From the NCBI GenBank assembly GCA_035772405.1, contig JAYKKM010000500.1:447501-511500 (forward strand): 64,000 nucleotides of DNA, given 5' to 3'. Shown here one piece after another: positions 13,969 through 26,737 of the stretch. Each line of letters opens with the position of its first letter. The stretch's first letter is position 1. Under the pieces are notes generated by a model. The model was not told where the DNA came from and ran no database searches. It saw only the letters and a list, made by a program, of their open reading frames with translations. The translations under genes and the position numbers were made by a program. The DNA is from Chrysogorgia sp. JL179-B06. Its lineage: Eukaryota; Cnidaria; Anthozoa; Scleralcyonacea; Chrysogorgiidae.

Positions 13969-14520
13969 AAAATTCAAAGACTCAACAGTTGTGACTAGAC
14001 ATTTTATTACTTGTTAGTTTCGTGCCACACACAACTGGTGTAGTACTCTTCAGATAAAATGGTCTAATGACTAAGATGTGATTATACAGAGGATTATATA
14101 GCTATCTAAATTAGGAAGTACGTTAATAAAGTTCTGAATGTTCATTAGTTAGTTTGAATTTTCAAAAATTTTAACCGTTTGTAATACTATAGTAGATAAC
14201 CCCCCCCCCCCCCCATCCACCGTTCAAAGGGATGCCGCCTCATTAAAAAAGTCATTAAGACGGATCACTTTTGGGTGATTAACGGATAGACTAACTTGAA
14301 CCTCATTGGTGAAGTTTCAGTCGGACCTCTGCGAAGACATCTCCCTCTTCTTCGCGCGTTTTCCGAGGCAGAACAAAGAGCGTTGCGTACAAAAAGTAAT
14401 TAGTATTGTTAGCGTGACGAACGTGTAGCACATGTGAGGGACGGAAGTAATTACCTCTAAGCCTCTTTCACCTTTACGATCCCTAACCCTAGTCTCGTGT
14501 ACCTTTGGGACCCCCATCGT
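13965..14520. repeat. Inverted arm A (left)
   Basis: AGTAAAAATTCAA at 13965 through CCCCCATCGT at 14520 is the reverse complement of 38965-40060 apart from small differences and one 511-bp insertion in the right copy. A C homopolymer (about 14203-14216) faces a G homopolymer in the other arm. No coding content. The arms bracket about 24 kb. Confidence 0.88.
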
Positions 14521-14524
14521 ATGC

Positions 14525-15322
14525 TGTCTCTGTGTTGCGAACGAAAGTAAGCCTCGTAGACACCTAATCCCATTCCACCTTCATAACCCTAAATTTAATA
14601 TTTGGAATATCACCGATTTCAATTCCGACTCCTTGACTCTCATTGGGAGTCGTGCGATTGCCTAAGCGTTCGTTTGAACCTATATGTCTTCGTTCGAATG
14701 AACCTGTGTTTTTCACAGCATCTATAATACAAAGAGATGAGCCCTAATAATTTTGGCCGTATTACGGCTTATCTGGCTTTAGTGTACACAATTCCTATGA
14801 TGAAGAAACACTTCGGGAAACAGTTCGAAGAACTGTTCAAGATCTCAAACATATTGAAAAAATATAAAGTTAATCGTCTTGGTTAAACTGGATGACTCGG
14901 CTATTTTATGACGCCGTTGTCATGATGTATATTCACGTTGTTAAGGTTAAGATTTGCATACATGTTCATGAATTTGGCCGAATTATCGCTAATTATCTCG
15001 CGTTAGTGTACGGGATTCCAATGGGGGAAGAAACCCTTCGGGAAACAGTGTGAAGAACTGTTCAAGATCCCAAACGCATCGACATAGAAAAATAATAAAT
15101 AGTTACTTAGTTTTGGCGTAAAGTATTCTGAAGAAACTATTCGCAAAATGATCAGGAATTACAAAATAATGTTTCCTGGCAGAAGAAGTATTATATATCT
15201 AAGAGTTTTAAATTGGTTGAACCGCTTTACTTCATAGAGAACGACGGAACGAGGAGTTAGAACGAGGATATAAAGCGGACTAAGTAACTTTAGCAGCTTG
15301 AATACATTTGTCCACCTGATCT
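14525..15322. repeat. Macrosatellite, leading partial unit
   Basis: The stretch from GCTGTCTCTGTGTTGCGAAC onward corresponds to parts of the full unit. 14720-15322 aligns with 17715-18330, including the motif CTTCGGGAAACAGT and the segment ending ACCTGATCTTAG. This is the left, degenerate end of a tandem array with a period of about 3.0 kb. Confidence 0.75.
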
Positions 15323-18300
15323 TAGATAAAAGCGTGAGATAAGAGCGTAATTAAAGGATTATATGTTTGATAGCATAAGCGTTCAAATCGGCAGAAATAA
15401 CTTGCCGAGCAATCATTTCGGGAGAATTATCACTTATCTAACCTTCGTTTATCGATTAAGCGATCCATGTGTCGAAGAAACACTTCGGGAAGCAGTGTGA
15501 ACAACTGCTCAAGATCTCAAACATAGTAATAATGACGCTGTGCTACGGTCTGATTTGAATATTGGTTGGTTTTGAACAAGAGGAAGACGTTAAAAAGTCA
15601 TTAGTCTGCTGTGCTTCAACAACTTTACGCCTGATTTGAATATTAGTTAATTAGGTTTGAAGGAGAAAAAGGTCATTAGGTCAAGGCGAATGCGTGGGTT
15701 CGAATTCGTTTCGTCTAACGATTACAAGGCTGCGTTTGTGGTTAACTAGCAATCGGAGTTTATACGGTCATCACGCTCCCATCTCTTGTCCTCGTGAAAG
15801 GTTCGAAAGTTTTCTTCGAAATGTAGGCATCAAGATTTGTAAGTCCGTAAGAATCGTGATTATAAATGATTGATTTGAACAAATAACGTTCGAAACTAAT
15901 AAGTCCCTGTACAAGAACAAAAACCCTAACCATAACCAGAACCCAAATAAAAACTCTAGTCCTAGCCCTGAAATAAAGGAATACTAACCCTACTTTAAAC
16001 TAAAGCTTTCAATTATGTAATACACGAAGTAAGAGCCCCATTTTGACTATTTTGCGATATTCGCCTATTTGCGTATAGCATTTGAGGAAATTTCTAGCGG
16101 GGAATTCGAAATAGGACTTTTTTGGCAATGTTTAAAGACAGTATCTCGGACACGAATGGACAAAAGCGAAAACCGTAAAAGAACTTATCAGCTATTTTTG
16201 CGTCCTCTATACAGAGAGAACTAAAATTTATGGAGGGTTTATATGATCGAGCTTTAAATTTGGCTGACTCAGTTCATTTTCAAAGTTATTGTGTACCTAA
16301 AAACCTGTATAGAGGGACATCAAAGATTGTTCAACGGTATAAGTGTCCAAATAGATGGATTAAATCTTTAGCGCGTTTATGATGAAATGAAACCTAGCGA
16401 CTTTAACGTATAACCTAAGGGATTCTCTGGACGAAGAGAAGCCGTACGAAGAACGAATTTTGAATCGTAATTGACTTGTCAAACGAAGCGAAGATTGAGT
16501 GCTCACTTGGGCAATAGCCCGTGGGTCGTTAAGAGACATTAGTGGCGCAACTCACAAAATATTTGCATGTCTTGGGAATATTTAATTGATTTGAGGGTAC
16601 ACACTAGGAATTTATGGGTAAACCGGCATTAGTCAATATGGGATAATTAGGGATATTTATCATCCATGAATTCCGCGATGTGAGGCGTTCTTAACACTAA
16701 TTAAGATTTAAGTATTCCCTCGTAGACTCCTAACTCCAACCTCTTCAAACGCATTCATTTGCCTGCAAGCGAAATAAAACTTTATCAAAATTGCTTTTCT
16801 AGATACAATCGAAATAGAACTTTAACGCGGTTGCTAAGGTTTATTTGGCTGAATCAGACCATTCGAGAAGCCAAAGCTAGGCGGCTCTCTGTGTTGCGAA
16901 CGAAAGTAATTAGCGTTAAGAACGCCTCACATCCCGTGTAGACTCCTAACCCTATTCCACGTTCATAACCCTAAATTTAATTATATACTAAAAATGTGCC
17001 ATTCTTCGTTGTTGAGGTAGAAGCGGGTTTTCCACGAAGACACTTCATTGCGGTGATGTTACGTTGAAGAGAATCAGTACTCGAATGGAACGACGCTGTA
17101 TTTACTCTACGGTTACAGAAACTGTTAATCGCCCCATATGCCCCCCAAAACACACCAAATGGCCCGGAGGGCCTTTTTTCGCGGCCCTGTGGCCCGTTTG
17201 AGAAATATACCTACTATCCCCGCTCACCTCCATTAATACCTCTCCCTCACAATTCACCCATCCACCCCTCAAAAGTTAAAAGTTAAAGCAAAGTTAAAGT
17301 TAAAGTGAACATAAAGTTAAAGTAAAGTTAAAAGTTAAAGTAAAGTTAAAAGTTAAAGTAAACATAAAGTTAAAGTAAAGTTAAAAGTTAAAGTTAAAAT
17401 TCAACGCAAAGTTAAAGTTAAAGGTTAAAGCAAAGTTAAAGTAAAGTTAAAGTAAAGTTAAAAGTTAAAGTAAACATAAAGTTAAAGTAAAGTTAAAAGT
17501 TAAAGTTAAAAGTTAAAGTAAAGTTAAAAGTTAAAGTTAAAAGTTAAAGCAAAGTTAAAGTAAACATAAAGTTAAAGTAAAAAGTTAAAGTAAAGTTAAA
17601 AGTCAACGCAAAGTTAAAATTAAAAGTTAAAGCAAAGTTAAAGTAAACATAAAGTTAAAGTAAAGTTAAAAGTTAAAAGTTAAAGTAAACATAAAGTTAA
17701 AGTTAAAAGTTACATTCACCTGAGAGATGAACCCTAAACATTTTGACCTAATTATCGCTTATCTCGCGTTAGGGTACGGGATTCCTATGAGGAAGAAACA
17801 TTTCGGGAAGTTGTACGAAGAACGGCCGAAGATCTCAAGCATATTGACCTGAAAAATATAAAGTTAAACCTTTTTGGTTAAACTGCACGATTCGGTTATT
17901 TTATGACGCCGTTGTCATGATGTATATTCACGTTGTTAAGGTTAAGATTTACATAAGCCTACATGAACCCTAACCATTTTGGCCGAATTATCGCTAATTA
18001 TCTCGCGTTAGTGTACGGGATTCCAATGGGGGAAGAAATACTTCGGGAAACAGTGTGAAGAGTTGTTCAAGATCTCAAACGCATCGACATAGAAAAATAA
18101 TAAATAGTTACTTAGTTTTGGCGTAAAGTATTCTGAAGAAACTATTCGCAAAATGATCAGGAATTACAAAATAATGTTTCCTGGCAGAAGAAGTATTATA
18201 TATCTAAGAGTTTTAAATTGGTTGAACCGCTTTACTTCATAGAGAACGACGGAACGAGGAGTTAGAACGAGGATATAAAGCGGACTAAGTAACTTTAGCA

Positions 18301-18330
18301 GCTTGAATACATTTGTCCACCTGATCTTAG
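15323..18330. repeat. Macrosatellite unit, complete (3.0 kb)
   Basis: This unit starts ATAAAAGCGTGAGAT after CTGATCTTAG and ends at the next CTGATCTTAG (18321-18330). It is nearly identical to 31289-34305. It contains an AAAGTTA-type minisatellite (17270-17712) and two copies of a subrepeat with TTATCTCGCGTTAGTGTACG followed by CTTCGGGAA. Short frames, such as one at 16759-16941 repeated identically at 32720, are not convincing genes: the surrounding non-coding sequence is just as conserved. Confidence 0.88.
17270..17712. repeat. AAAGTTA-type minisatellite
   Basis: Irregular tandem repeats of GTTAAA/AAGTTAAAGTAAACATA words, duplicated almost exactly at about 33226-33680 in the other unit. 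Confidence 0.92.
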
Positions 18331-18381
18331 AACGCGTTCCAAACTATTTCGGAATTTTCCAATACTTGAATTTTCAGCAAT
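18331..18381 (+). repeat. Left terminal inverted repeat
   Basis: AACGCGTTCCAAACTATTTC and about 30 further bases match the reverse complement of 31234-31284 with a few mismatches. Confidence 0.88.
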
Positions 18382-18709
18382 TTTATCACTTGTGGGCATT
18401 TTTTTGCTGAATTTTATACTTTGTTCAACAAAAATCAGACGCTTCGTTTAGAACCATCGAAAGACGTGAGATCAATTTCCAAAAAGCATAATTTTCGATG
18501 AAAATAACGAAAAAAACATTCGCAAAATAAAATATAATATTCAAATATTGAAAACAATCTTTTTAAACACATTTTTTTTAAACAAAACAAACAAAATCCG
18601 CGAACACCACTTGCACATAACCAGATAACCACGTTATGTATGTTAAAATGTTGATCTATTGAACTTTTATTATACTTTCAATTCGAATTTAAGTCTAGAA
18701 CCCTCACTA
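18382..18709. other. Subterminal AT-rich spacer
   Basis: AT-rich with A/T homopolymers. No gene or repeat unit recognised between the terminal repeat and the 75-bp array. Confidence 0.5.
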
Positions 18710-21700
18710 AAACTCTCGCTCAAAGTATAGAGGTATCAAAACTTCTGAACCATCTATAAGACTGAAATCAGCAAAATATCTCTAAAAATCGCACACGAAA
18801 TATAGAGGTATCAAAACTTCTGAACCCTCTATCAGACTGAAATCAGCAAACTATCTCTAAAAATCGCATACGAAATATAGAGGTATCAAAACTTCTGAAC
18901 CCTCTATAAGACTGAAATCAGCAAAATGTCTCTAAGAATCACACAAGAAATATAGAGGTATCAAAACTTCTGAACCATCTATAAGACTAAAATCAGCAAA
19001 ATATCTCTAAAAATCGCACACGAAATATAGAGGTATCAAAACTTCTGAACCCTCTATAAGACTGAAATCAGCAAAATATCTCTAAGAATCACACTCGAAA
19101 TATAGAGGTATCAAAACTTCTGAACCCTCTATAAGACTGAAATCAGAAAAATATCTCTAAGAAATAAGAATCACACTCAAAATATAGAGGTATCAAAACT
19201 TCTGAACCCTCTATAAGACTGAAATCAGCAAAATATCTCTAAGAATCGCATTCGAAATATAGAGGTATCAAAACTTCTGAACCCTCTATAAGACTGAAAT
19301 CAGCAAAATATCTCTAAAAATCGCACACGAAATATAGAGGTATCAAAACTTCTGAACCCTCTATAAGACTGAAATCAGCAAAATGTCTCTAAGAATCGCA
19401 TTCGAAATATAGAGGTATCAAAACTTCTGAACCCTCTATAAGACTGAAATCAGCAAAATATCTCTAAAAATCGCACACGAAATATAGAGGTATCAAAACT
19501 TCTGAACCCTCTCTAAGACTGAAATCAGCAAAATGTCTCTAAGAATCACACAAGAAATATAGAGGTATCAAAACTTCTGAACCATCTATAAGACTAAAAT
19601 CAGCAAAATATCTCTAAAAATCACACTCGAAATATAGAGGTATCAAAACTTCTGAACCGTCTATAAGACTGAAATCAGCAAAATATCTCTAAAAATCGCA
19701 CACGAAATATAGAGGTATCAAAACTTCTGAACCCTCTATAAGACTGAAATCAGCAAAATGTCTCTAAGAATCACACAAGAAATATAGAGGTATCAAAACT
19801 TCTGAACCATCTATAAGACTAAAATCAGCAAAATATCTCTAAAAATCGCACACGAAATATAGAGGTATCAAAACTTCTGAACCCTCTATAAGACTGAAAT
19901 CAGCAAAATGTCTCTAAGAATCGCATTCGAAATATAGAGGTATCAAAACTTCTGAACCCTCTATAAGACTGAAATCAGAAAAATATCTCTAAGAAATAAG
20001 AATCACACTCAAAATATAGAGGTATCAAAACTTCTGAACCCTCTATAAGACTGAAATCAGCAAAATATCTCTAAGAATCGCATTCGAAATATAGAGGTAT
20101 CAAAACTTCTGAACACTCTATAAGACTGAAATCAGCAAAATATCTCTAAAAATCGCACACGAAATATAGAGGTATCAAAACTTCTGAACCCTCTATAAGA
20201 CTGAAATCAGCAAAATGTCTCTAAGAATCACACAAGAAATATAGAGGTATCAAAACTTCTGAACCATCTATAAGACTAAAATCAGCAAAATATCTCTAAA
20301 AATCACACTCGAAATATAGAGGTATCAAAACTTCTGAACCGTCTATAAGACTGAAATCAGCAAAATATCTCTAAAAATCGCACACGAAATATAGAGGTAT
20401 CAAAACTTCTGAACCCTCTATAAGACTGAAATCAGCAAAATGTCTCTAAGAATCACACAAGAAATATAGAGGTATCAAAACTTCTGAACCATCTATAAGA
20501 CTAAAATCAGCAAAATATCTCTAAAAATCACACTCGAAATATAGAGGTATCAAAACTTCTGAACCCTCTATAAGACTGAAATCAGCAAAATATCTCTAAA
20601 ACACGCACTCGAAATATAGAGGTATCAAATTTCTGAACCCTCTATAAGACCGAATCAGCAAAATATCTCTAAAGCTCGCACTCGAAATATAGAGGTATCA
20701 AAACTTCTGAACCCTCTATAAGACTGAAATCAGCAAAATATCTCTAAAACACGCACTCGAAATATAGAGGTATCAAAACTTCTGAACCCTCTATAAGACT
20801 GAAATCAGCAAAATGTCTCTAAGAATCACACAAGAAATATAGAGGTATCAAAACTTCTGAACCATCTATAAGACTAAAATCAGCAAAATATCTCTAAAAA
20901 TCACACTCGAAATATAGAGGTATCAAAACTTCTGAACCCTCTATAAGACTGAAATCAGCAAAATATCTCTAAAACACGCACTCGAAATATACAGGTATCA
21001 AAACTTCTGAACCCTCTATAAGACCGAATCAGCAAAATATCTCTAAAGCTCGCACTCGAAATATAGAGGTATCAAAACTTCTGAACCCTCTATAAGACTG
21101 AAATCAGCAAAATATCTCTAAAACACGCACTCGAAATATAGAGGTATCAAAACTTCTGAACCCTCTATAAGACTGAAATCAGCAAAATGTCTCTAAGAAT
21201 CACACAAGAAATATAGAGGTATCAAAACTTTTGAACCATCTATAAGACTAAAATCAGCAAAATATCTCTAAAAATCACACTCGAAATATAGAGGTATCAA
21301 AACTTCTGAACCCTCTATAAGACTGAAATCAGCAAAATATCTCTAAAACACGCACTCGAAATATAGAGGTATCAAAACTTCTGAACCCTCTATAAGACCG
21401 AATCAGCAAAATATCTCTAAAGCTCGCACTCGAAATATAGAGGTATCAAAACTTCTGAACCCTCTATAAGACTGAAATCAGCAAAATATCTCTAAAACAC
21501 GCACTCGAAATATAGAGGTATCAAAACTTCTGAACCCTCTATAAGACTGAAATCAGCAAAATGTCTCTAAGAATCACACAAGAAATATAGAGGTATCAAA
21601 ACTTCTGAACCATCTATAAGACTAAAATCAGCAAAATATCTCTAAAAATCACACTCGAAATATAGAGGTATCAAAACTTCTGAACCCTCTATAAGACTGA

Positions 21701-22240
21701 AATCAGCAAAATATCTCTAAAACACGCACTCGAAATATAGAGGTATCAAAACTTCTGAACCCTCTATAAGACCGAATCAGCAAAATATCTCTAAAGCTCG
21801 CACTCGAAATATAGAGGTATCAAAACTTCTGAACCCTCTATAAGACCGAATCAGAAAAATATCTCTAAAGCTCGCACTCGAAATATAGAGGTATCAAAAC
21901 TTCTGAACCCTCTGTAAGACTGAAATCAGCAAAATATCTCTAAAACCCGCACTCCAAATATAGAGGTATCAAAACTTCTGAACCCTCTATAAGACCGAAT
22001 CAGCAAAATATCTCTAAAGCTCGCACTCGAAATATAGAGGTATCAAAACTTCTGAACCCTCTATAACACTGAAATCTGCAAAATATCTCTACGAATCGCA
22101 CTCGAAATATAGAGGTGTCAAAACTTTTGAACCCTCTATAAGACTGAAAATAGCAAAATATCAAAGAATCACACTCAAAATATAGAGGTATCAAAACTTC
22201 TGAAGCCTCTAAAAACTGAAATCAACAAAATATCTCAAAA
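18710..22240 (+). repeat. 75-bp tandem array, left (about 47 units)
   Basis: The unit is GAAATATAGAGGTATCAAAA followed by CTTCTGAACCCTCTATAAGA and about 35 further bases; the period is 75 bp. Each unit contains a potential stem TATAGAGG/CCTCTATA with a 17-nt loop. Variant 3' ends (AAAAATCGCACAC, AAGAATCACACAA, AAAACACGCACTC, AAAGCTCGCACTC) recur in a fixed five-unit order from about 20590, giving a higher-order repeat of about 370 bp. An earlier block with a TAAGAAATAAGAATC insertion recurs about 830 bp later. The copy number is array length divided by period. Confidence 0.95.
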
Positions 22241-23073
22241 ACAAAAATCTCATTAATATTTCAGAAAATAGTTATTTACATAAATACTAATCTACTTTGG
22301 ACAAGTCATTTAAAGCAAAGCAATTATTTAAATCTAAGAAATGTAACTTAGCTGCCTTCTTGCAGACAATTCTTCATCATCATTCTGGACAAAGCACAAT
22401 CCATTTCTTTTTGTACTCAGGGCAGCGACAACAACAGCAACTAAAACTAAATACAATACTGTGGATGAGACAATGCAATAACCATGTATAACTGAAAGGG
22501 AATAAATAGTAGAACTTTATTGCCACAAATAAATAAAGTTAAACTAAAAACATGTTGATGACAGTAATATATGATGGCAAAATTTGTCCAGATGATATTT
22601 GTTAAGAAACTTCGTTTCGACGATTTGAAAGGATACAAAATATCGGTCTATGATAATTTTAGCAGTGATATTATGAGACCATAAATAAGCAATGCCGGTC
22701 TCATATATATTTAAGCTATGCACTCTTGTTGAAGTGCTTTCTGAAGGACATTAGTACAACCAACATAGATTTTATTACATTTCTTACAAACAATCAATTG
22801 TAAAATTAATATAATATGTGCGATCACTCGAACTAATAGTATTACCTTCATCAACAAATCTGGCAACACACTAATTGGGCATGCACCAGGAGAGCATCTA
22901 CAGTAACCTAACAAAATTAACCTAGGATGGTCCGCGGATGAACCGCTGGTCATCTGCGGATCCTCAACCGCTGCTGCGTGGTTCGTTTTCCTTTGCGCGT
23001 TGTATTAATCGTTATAAGCAGTTCTGTGTGTTCGACAATAGACAGTTTCAAGCTTTGATATCTAGCAACAACT
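22241..23073. other. Foldback element interior, left part
   Basis: Mostly non-coding. On the minus strand at 22953-22711 there is a cysteine-bearing frame (CRCSPGACP and VCKKCNKIYVGC). It could be a decayed zinc-binding exon, but it lacks a recognisable family and has no supported start. Nothing else is seen. Confidence 0.35.
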
Positions 23074-23220
23074 ATGGGAAAGCTATCTCGATACGCGAGG
23101 GAACGAATAATTTCACTTTCTTCTTCTGGAGTGCAGGTTACTAAAATTACAGATCTGCTTCAAGAGGAAGGAATTATTATTTCGAGATCTGCTTTAAACT
23201 TGTTTCTTTCCCGATATTAA
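23074..23220 (+). CDS. Short HTH-like protein, possible transposase N-terminal exon
   Basis: A 48-codon frame starts MGKLSRYARERIISL and ends SALNLFLSRY. The pattern of a basic first helix, a second helix and a recognition-type helix (VTKITDLLQEEGIIISRSAL) resembles the N-terminal helix-turn-helix of Tc1/mariner-type transposases and related DNA-binding proteins. No DDE catalytic domain follows in the next kilobases. This may be a relic of the element's own transposase or an exon whose partners are lost. The ATG is the only in-frame start. Function as a DNA-binding domain is an inference from pattern alone. Confidence 0.4.
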   Translation: MGKLSRYARERIISLSSSGVQVTKITDLLQEEGIIISRSALNLFLSRY

Positions 23221-25189
23221 AGAATGAGACAAACATTGAGCGGCGGAGCGCGACATTGTTTTTAAGGGCAGTGTATCAATTTTAAAGTCATCAAGTCATA
23301 CTCTAGAAATAGCACCATTCGCGACAAACATATTTTTGTCTGAATATGTGAAGCCTGTGCCGCAGATAAAATATATTACTAGATGGTGATATAAACGCTG
23401 TGACTGCGTGTATGGGTCCGTTCATGCGAAACATTCCAAGCTCTGTTTCAGAATCTCAGGGAAACTCGAAGAGAAATGTTTTGATTTTTGATAAAAATGT
23501 ATTCATGAAATTTTCTATTCCGAGACTCGCTATTGCCACAGACGACAAAAAGGACACTTGCCTGCTTCGCTACTGGCACTGTTGACATGTTTCTGCCATT
23601 GTTGACATGTATTTGGCCTGCTTTGCCACGTTGACACGTGGCTTGGTTTGCCACGCTTGAAACAAAAGCACTTTGAGTGACCAAGCGCTTCGATTGCTCA
23701 ATATCAATTTTCAGGTAAAGTGATAAAGTTGGGCTACTGTATATGTCGACACAGACTGCAAAAGTGGTTAATGAAGTTGTTAATGGTGACCATCTTCTAG
23801 CAGTTCTATGGAAGTTTAGCCTGACAACATAAATCGGACACTCGTTGATTTGTTTACTTGTGAGACTCCCTCATGGTTTTATATAGTATATATTGCATGG
23901 CGCGGTATTAGTTATTAGAGAATTACTCACAGTTTTAAGTCTTTACAATGAGAGCGCCTTCCAGTCTCCAGGCGAGGACAGCAAGAACCCGAGTTAGGAC
24001 TCGACTTAGGATTTATTTCATATCTTTCTGTGTAAAGACGTATTTTTTATGGCGGCGTAAACTATACTCGGTATCGCACTAACCTTTACTAAATAAATTT
24101 TAATACGAATATGCGGTGAATAAACTTATCGTCATTAAAAACCGTTGAACTTTACGGCAGTATCTTTGCCGTAAATCTTTCCTAACAGGGTGGGTGGCAG
24201 TAATAAAAAATATAAATGTATATGTGTCATATAAGGTCAAAGACTGGTATCGAAAATAACCCACTTTTACCGCCTCGCATCCTCGCGTGCCTAGTTATAT
24301 CTTTGCTATATCTGTAAATGCGGTAAAATGATACGTTCCATTAGGGTTTCGACGTTGCAGTTGAAAGGTCGGCTATGCCGCTATGAAACCTCACTCTGAC
24401 AATGATTATTGTAATTTGTTAAATCACTCAAGCCGCCATCCCCGTTTATAGTTCATACGACATTTCTATTACACTTTCAGATACTAATATCTGTCTTAAA
24501 AACTGTCCTAATATCTGTCTTGCTTACAAATTTCACATTACCTTAAAGGTTGCATACTTCTTGTAATTGAAATTGAAACGCGCGTTGAATTTAATTTTAA
24601 CTCGAATCCTAACTCGAATCCTAACTCGAACCTATAACTCGAATCCTAACTCGAGAGACTAACTATCTCTCTCCAGGCATGCTCTTAGCTCACCATGGCC
24701 AAAGCGCCACGTGCCGAATAAAACGGAAATTGACTTAACTTGAGGTTTTTTTACGTTATCTTATAGTTCACATAAGAGCAATCAGTTACATACATGAGAA
24801 GCATGTCGGATAGCAATGCCAATGATATAGTTCATCAAACAATAATTTTTAACGTAGTACGGATTTCGAGTTTTGAAACCTGTCAATGGAGGACCGCAAT
24901 ATTATTAATTGGTCGGATATATCGATTAAAGTGCGACTTATTCAAACGTCGAATTTATCATGTATCTAGGTTCGACACATGATAAGTTCGACGTTTGAAA
25001 CGGGATGAGTATAATATAATATACAGTATCATGAGTTTAAGAAACATGCGACAGCAAAACATGCCAAACATGTTATAAATACATTATATACATTTGAATA
25101 CATCAAGAATACATTATAAACACATGACAAACAGGAATATATACGATCATCAAAATGAACTTCGCAAGCAGGAAAGCGTTCGGTATCTA
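23221..25189. other. Foldback element interior, non-coding
   Basis: No convincing gene. A short tandem run of AACTCGAATCCT-type words is present at about 24598-24655. The region 24930-24990 contains a small inverted repeat (AAACGTCGAA against TTCGACGTTT). The rest is AT-rich. Confidence 0.4.
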
Positions 25190-25800
25190 AATAATTTTGT
25201 CAGCAGGCCAACCTGGCAGAGTACGGCTCCGTTCGAAACGTCAATTTTTTGTAACGCAAATTCTCGGCAGCTCACCACATCTTCGTTTTGCTATTTCCAA
25301 AACACTGATTATGCCGCTATATACTTTTCATACATTTTCTGTTTTCATAGAAATGTTAGCTGTTTTAATAAGTCCGCTTTGCCCGCACATACAGAGTAGA
25401 GCGGTTTCAACTTCCAAAGCGGATGAAACAGAGTGAACAGACGCGGTGAAAGCAGGCTGTTGGCGAGGCTGACGCAACGGAAACTGAGTGGCGACTTACC
25501 ATCCCCAGATTCTGTTAAGTTCAGTTTTGGTAAACAACGAATGTTAAGGATAGTATTTAGACCTTGGTATAAATGCCCTGAGCGAGTTAGGCTAAGGTCA
25601 AATGTCGCTCTTGCTACTACAGGGTCAGTATATTTGCGCGGCAGACGACGGCAACGACTAAACAGATATACAAAAAGTGTTGAATTACCGGGATTTTTAA
25701 AGTTTCGAGAAGAACCCTTGATCAAAGCAAAGCGTGATGTGTTTTTTTGACTGATGAAGAGGTCCGCTCGCTAACGTCAGTATTTCGTTGCCAACACTGC
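25190..25800 (+). repeat. Penelope-like terminal relic
   Basis: GGCTCCGTTCGAAACGTCAA near 25225, followed by a TTCTCGGCAGCTCACCAC-type segment, resembles the tail of the Penelope-like element at 13455-13530. Near 25750, CTGATGAAGAGGTCCGCTCG is a second hammerhead-like core with a damaged second box. The frame between them (25433-25750) is unrecognised and probably not a gene. Confidence 0.45.
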
Positions 25801-26372
25801 ACTGCATAAAAACCCGTTTCAAACGTCAAAGTTCTGCATGCCACACCGACATTTATGAACGCGTTGATGTTTTAACACATACATGTGGCCCACACATGCA
25901 AGTCCGAAGGGCTTTTGGTTTCACTCGGTAACGTTCAATATTTACATTTCATGTTTCAGCACTAAACTACCGTAACCTTGGTCCTCGCGATATATATGTC
26001 AATTTGAATATAAAACAGACGCGTTCAAACCGCTCAATTCACAACTTTGCGGCAGGGCAATGAATACGACGTTTGAACCCGTCAAGCAATTACGAATATC
26101 ATTATGGGAAATACAGTAAAAACCAGCTAAAAAGAACCTACCATTATTAAGAACCGCAGGCTGAAATTAAGAATTTGTTTATATAAGAACATATAAGAAT
26201 ATAAGAACTATATCTCAGGCTGATTGGTTAAAATGTAGGTTCTTGTGAGGGGGTTCTTACTGTTGCGGTAGTATAGTACTTATATTTTCAACTAATTGAA
26301 GCTTTCACTGAAACGTAGAGAGTATAAATTATATTTAACAATGCACAGAAAATGCATTAATAAAAAACTCAC
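25801..26372. other. Foldback element interior, nothing recognised
   Basis: AT-rich sequence with a TATAAGAACATATAAGAATATAAG-like run at about 26185. No gene supported. Confidence 0.4.
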
Positions 26373-26522
26373 CTTAATGCATGCTTTTCCATCGTGATCG
26401 GAAGCCTTCGCGTTCAGAAGTTTCCGGCCAAACTTGCGCTTCTTTCTAGAAAGTGGCTTGTCGTCAACAAGGACGTAGGCAGAAGTTTCTACAACAATAA
26501 TTGACCATTTCGTCGATACCAT
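26373..26522 (-). CDS. Candidate first coding exon, uncharacterised basic protein
   Basis: On the minus strand an ATG at 26522 opens exactly 50 codons (MVSTKWSIIVVETSAY...DGKACIK), ending in AAG|GTGAGT, a strong splice donor. The peptide has a KKRKFGRK cluster that could be a nuclear localisation signal. Third-position GC is higher than in the AT-rich surroundings, which supports coding. No downstream exon was identified and I do not recognise the family. It lies head to head with the next candidate exon, with about 350 bp between their likely ATGs. Confidence 0.4.
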
Positions 26523-26737
26523 GATGATAGTCTGGAATACTGTATTCCAAAATCCAACCACAACGAGCTTTGGCGAACAAAATGCTAGAAACAAGATACT
26601 AGATACAACTAGTATATGTCAAGTCGAGACTCAAACTGCACCTGAAAATATTGTTTCATGTGCAGAAAAGATTACACGCGGTAAATTGTCTCTCACATAT
26701 ATGTGGCAACGCCGGCCTACAAACCAGCGAATGAGAG

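Noticed and set aside
15900..16000. Telomeric repeats suggested by scattered CCCTAA words (also 14460-14590 and the GGGTTA words at 6555-6620)
   Set aside because: Words are isolated and not in a regular hexamer array; they do not show a telomere.
16759..16941. 60-codon frame repeated identically at 32720-32902
   Set aside because: It lies in the macrosatellite, where neighbouring non-coding DNA is equally conserved; no domain.
18710..22240. 75-bp repeats considered as a CRISPR array or integron array
   Set aside because: No unique spacers, variation is by unit subtype, and the array is mirrored at the other end of a eukaryotic transposon.
25433..25750. 105-codon frame and its long antisense partner
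   Set aside because: It lies between two Penelope-like terminal fragments, has no recognised domain, and both strands are open, so coding cannot be supported.
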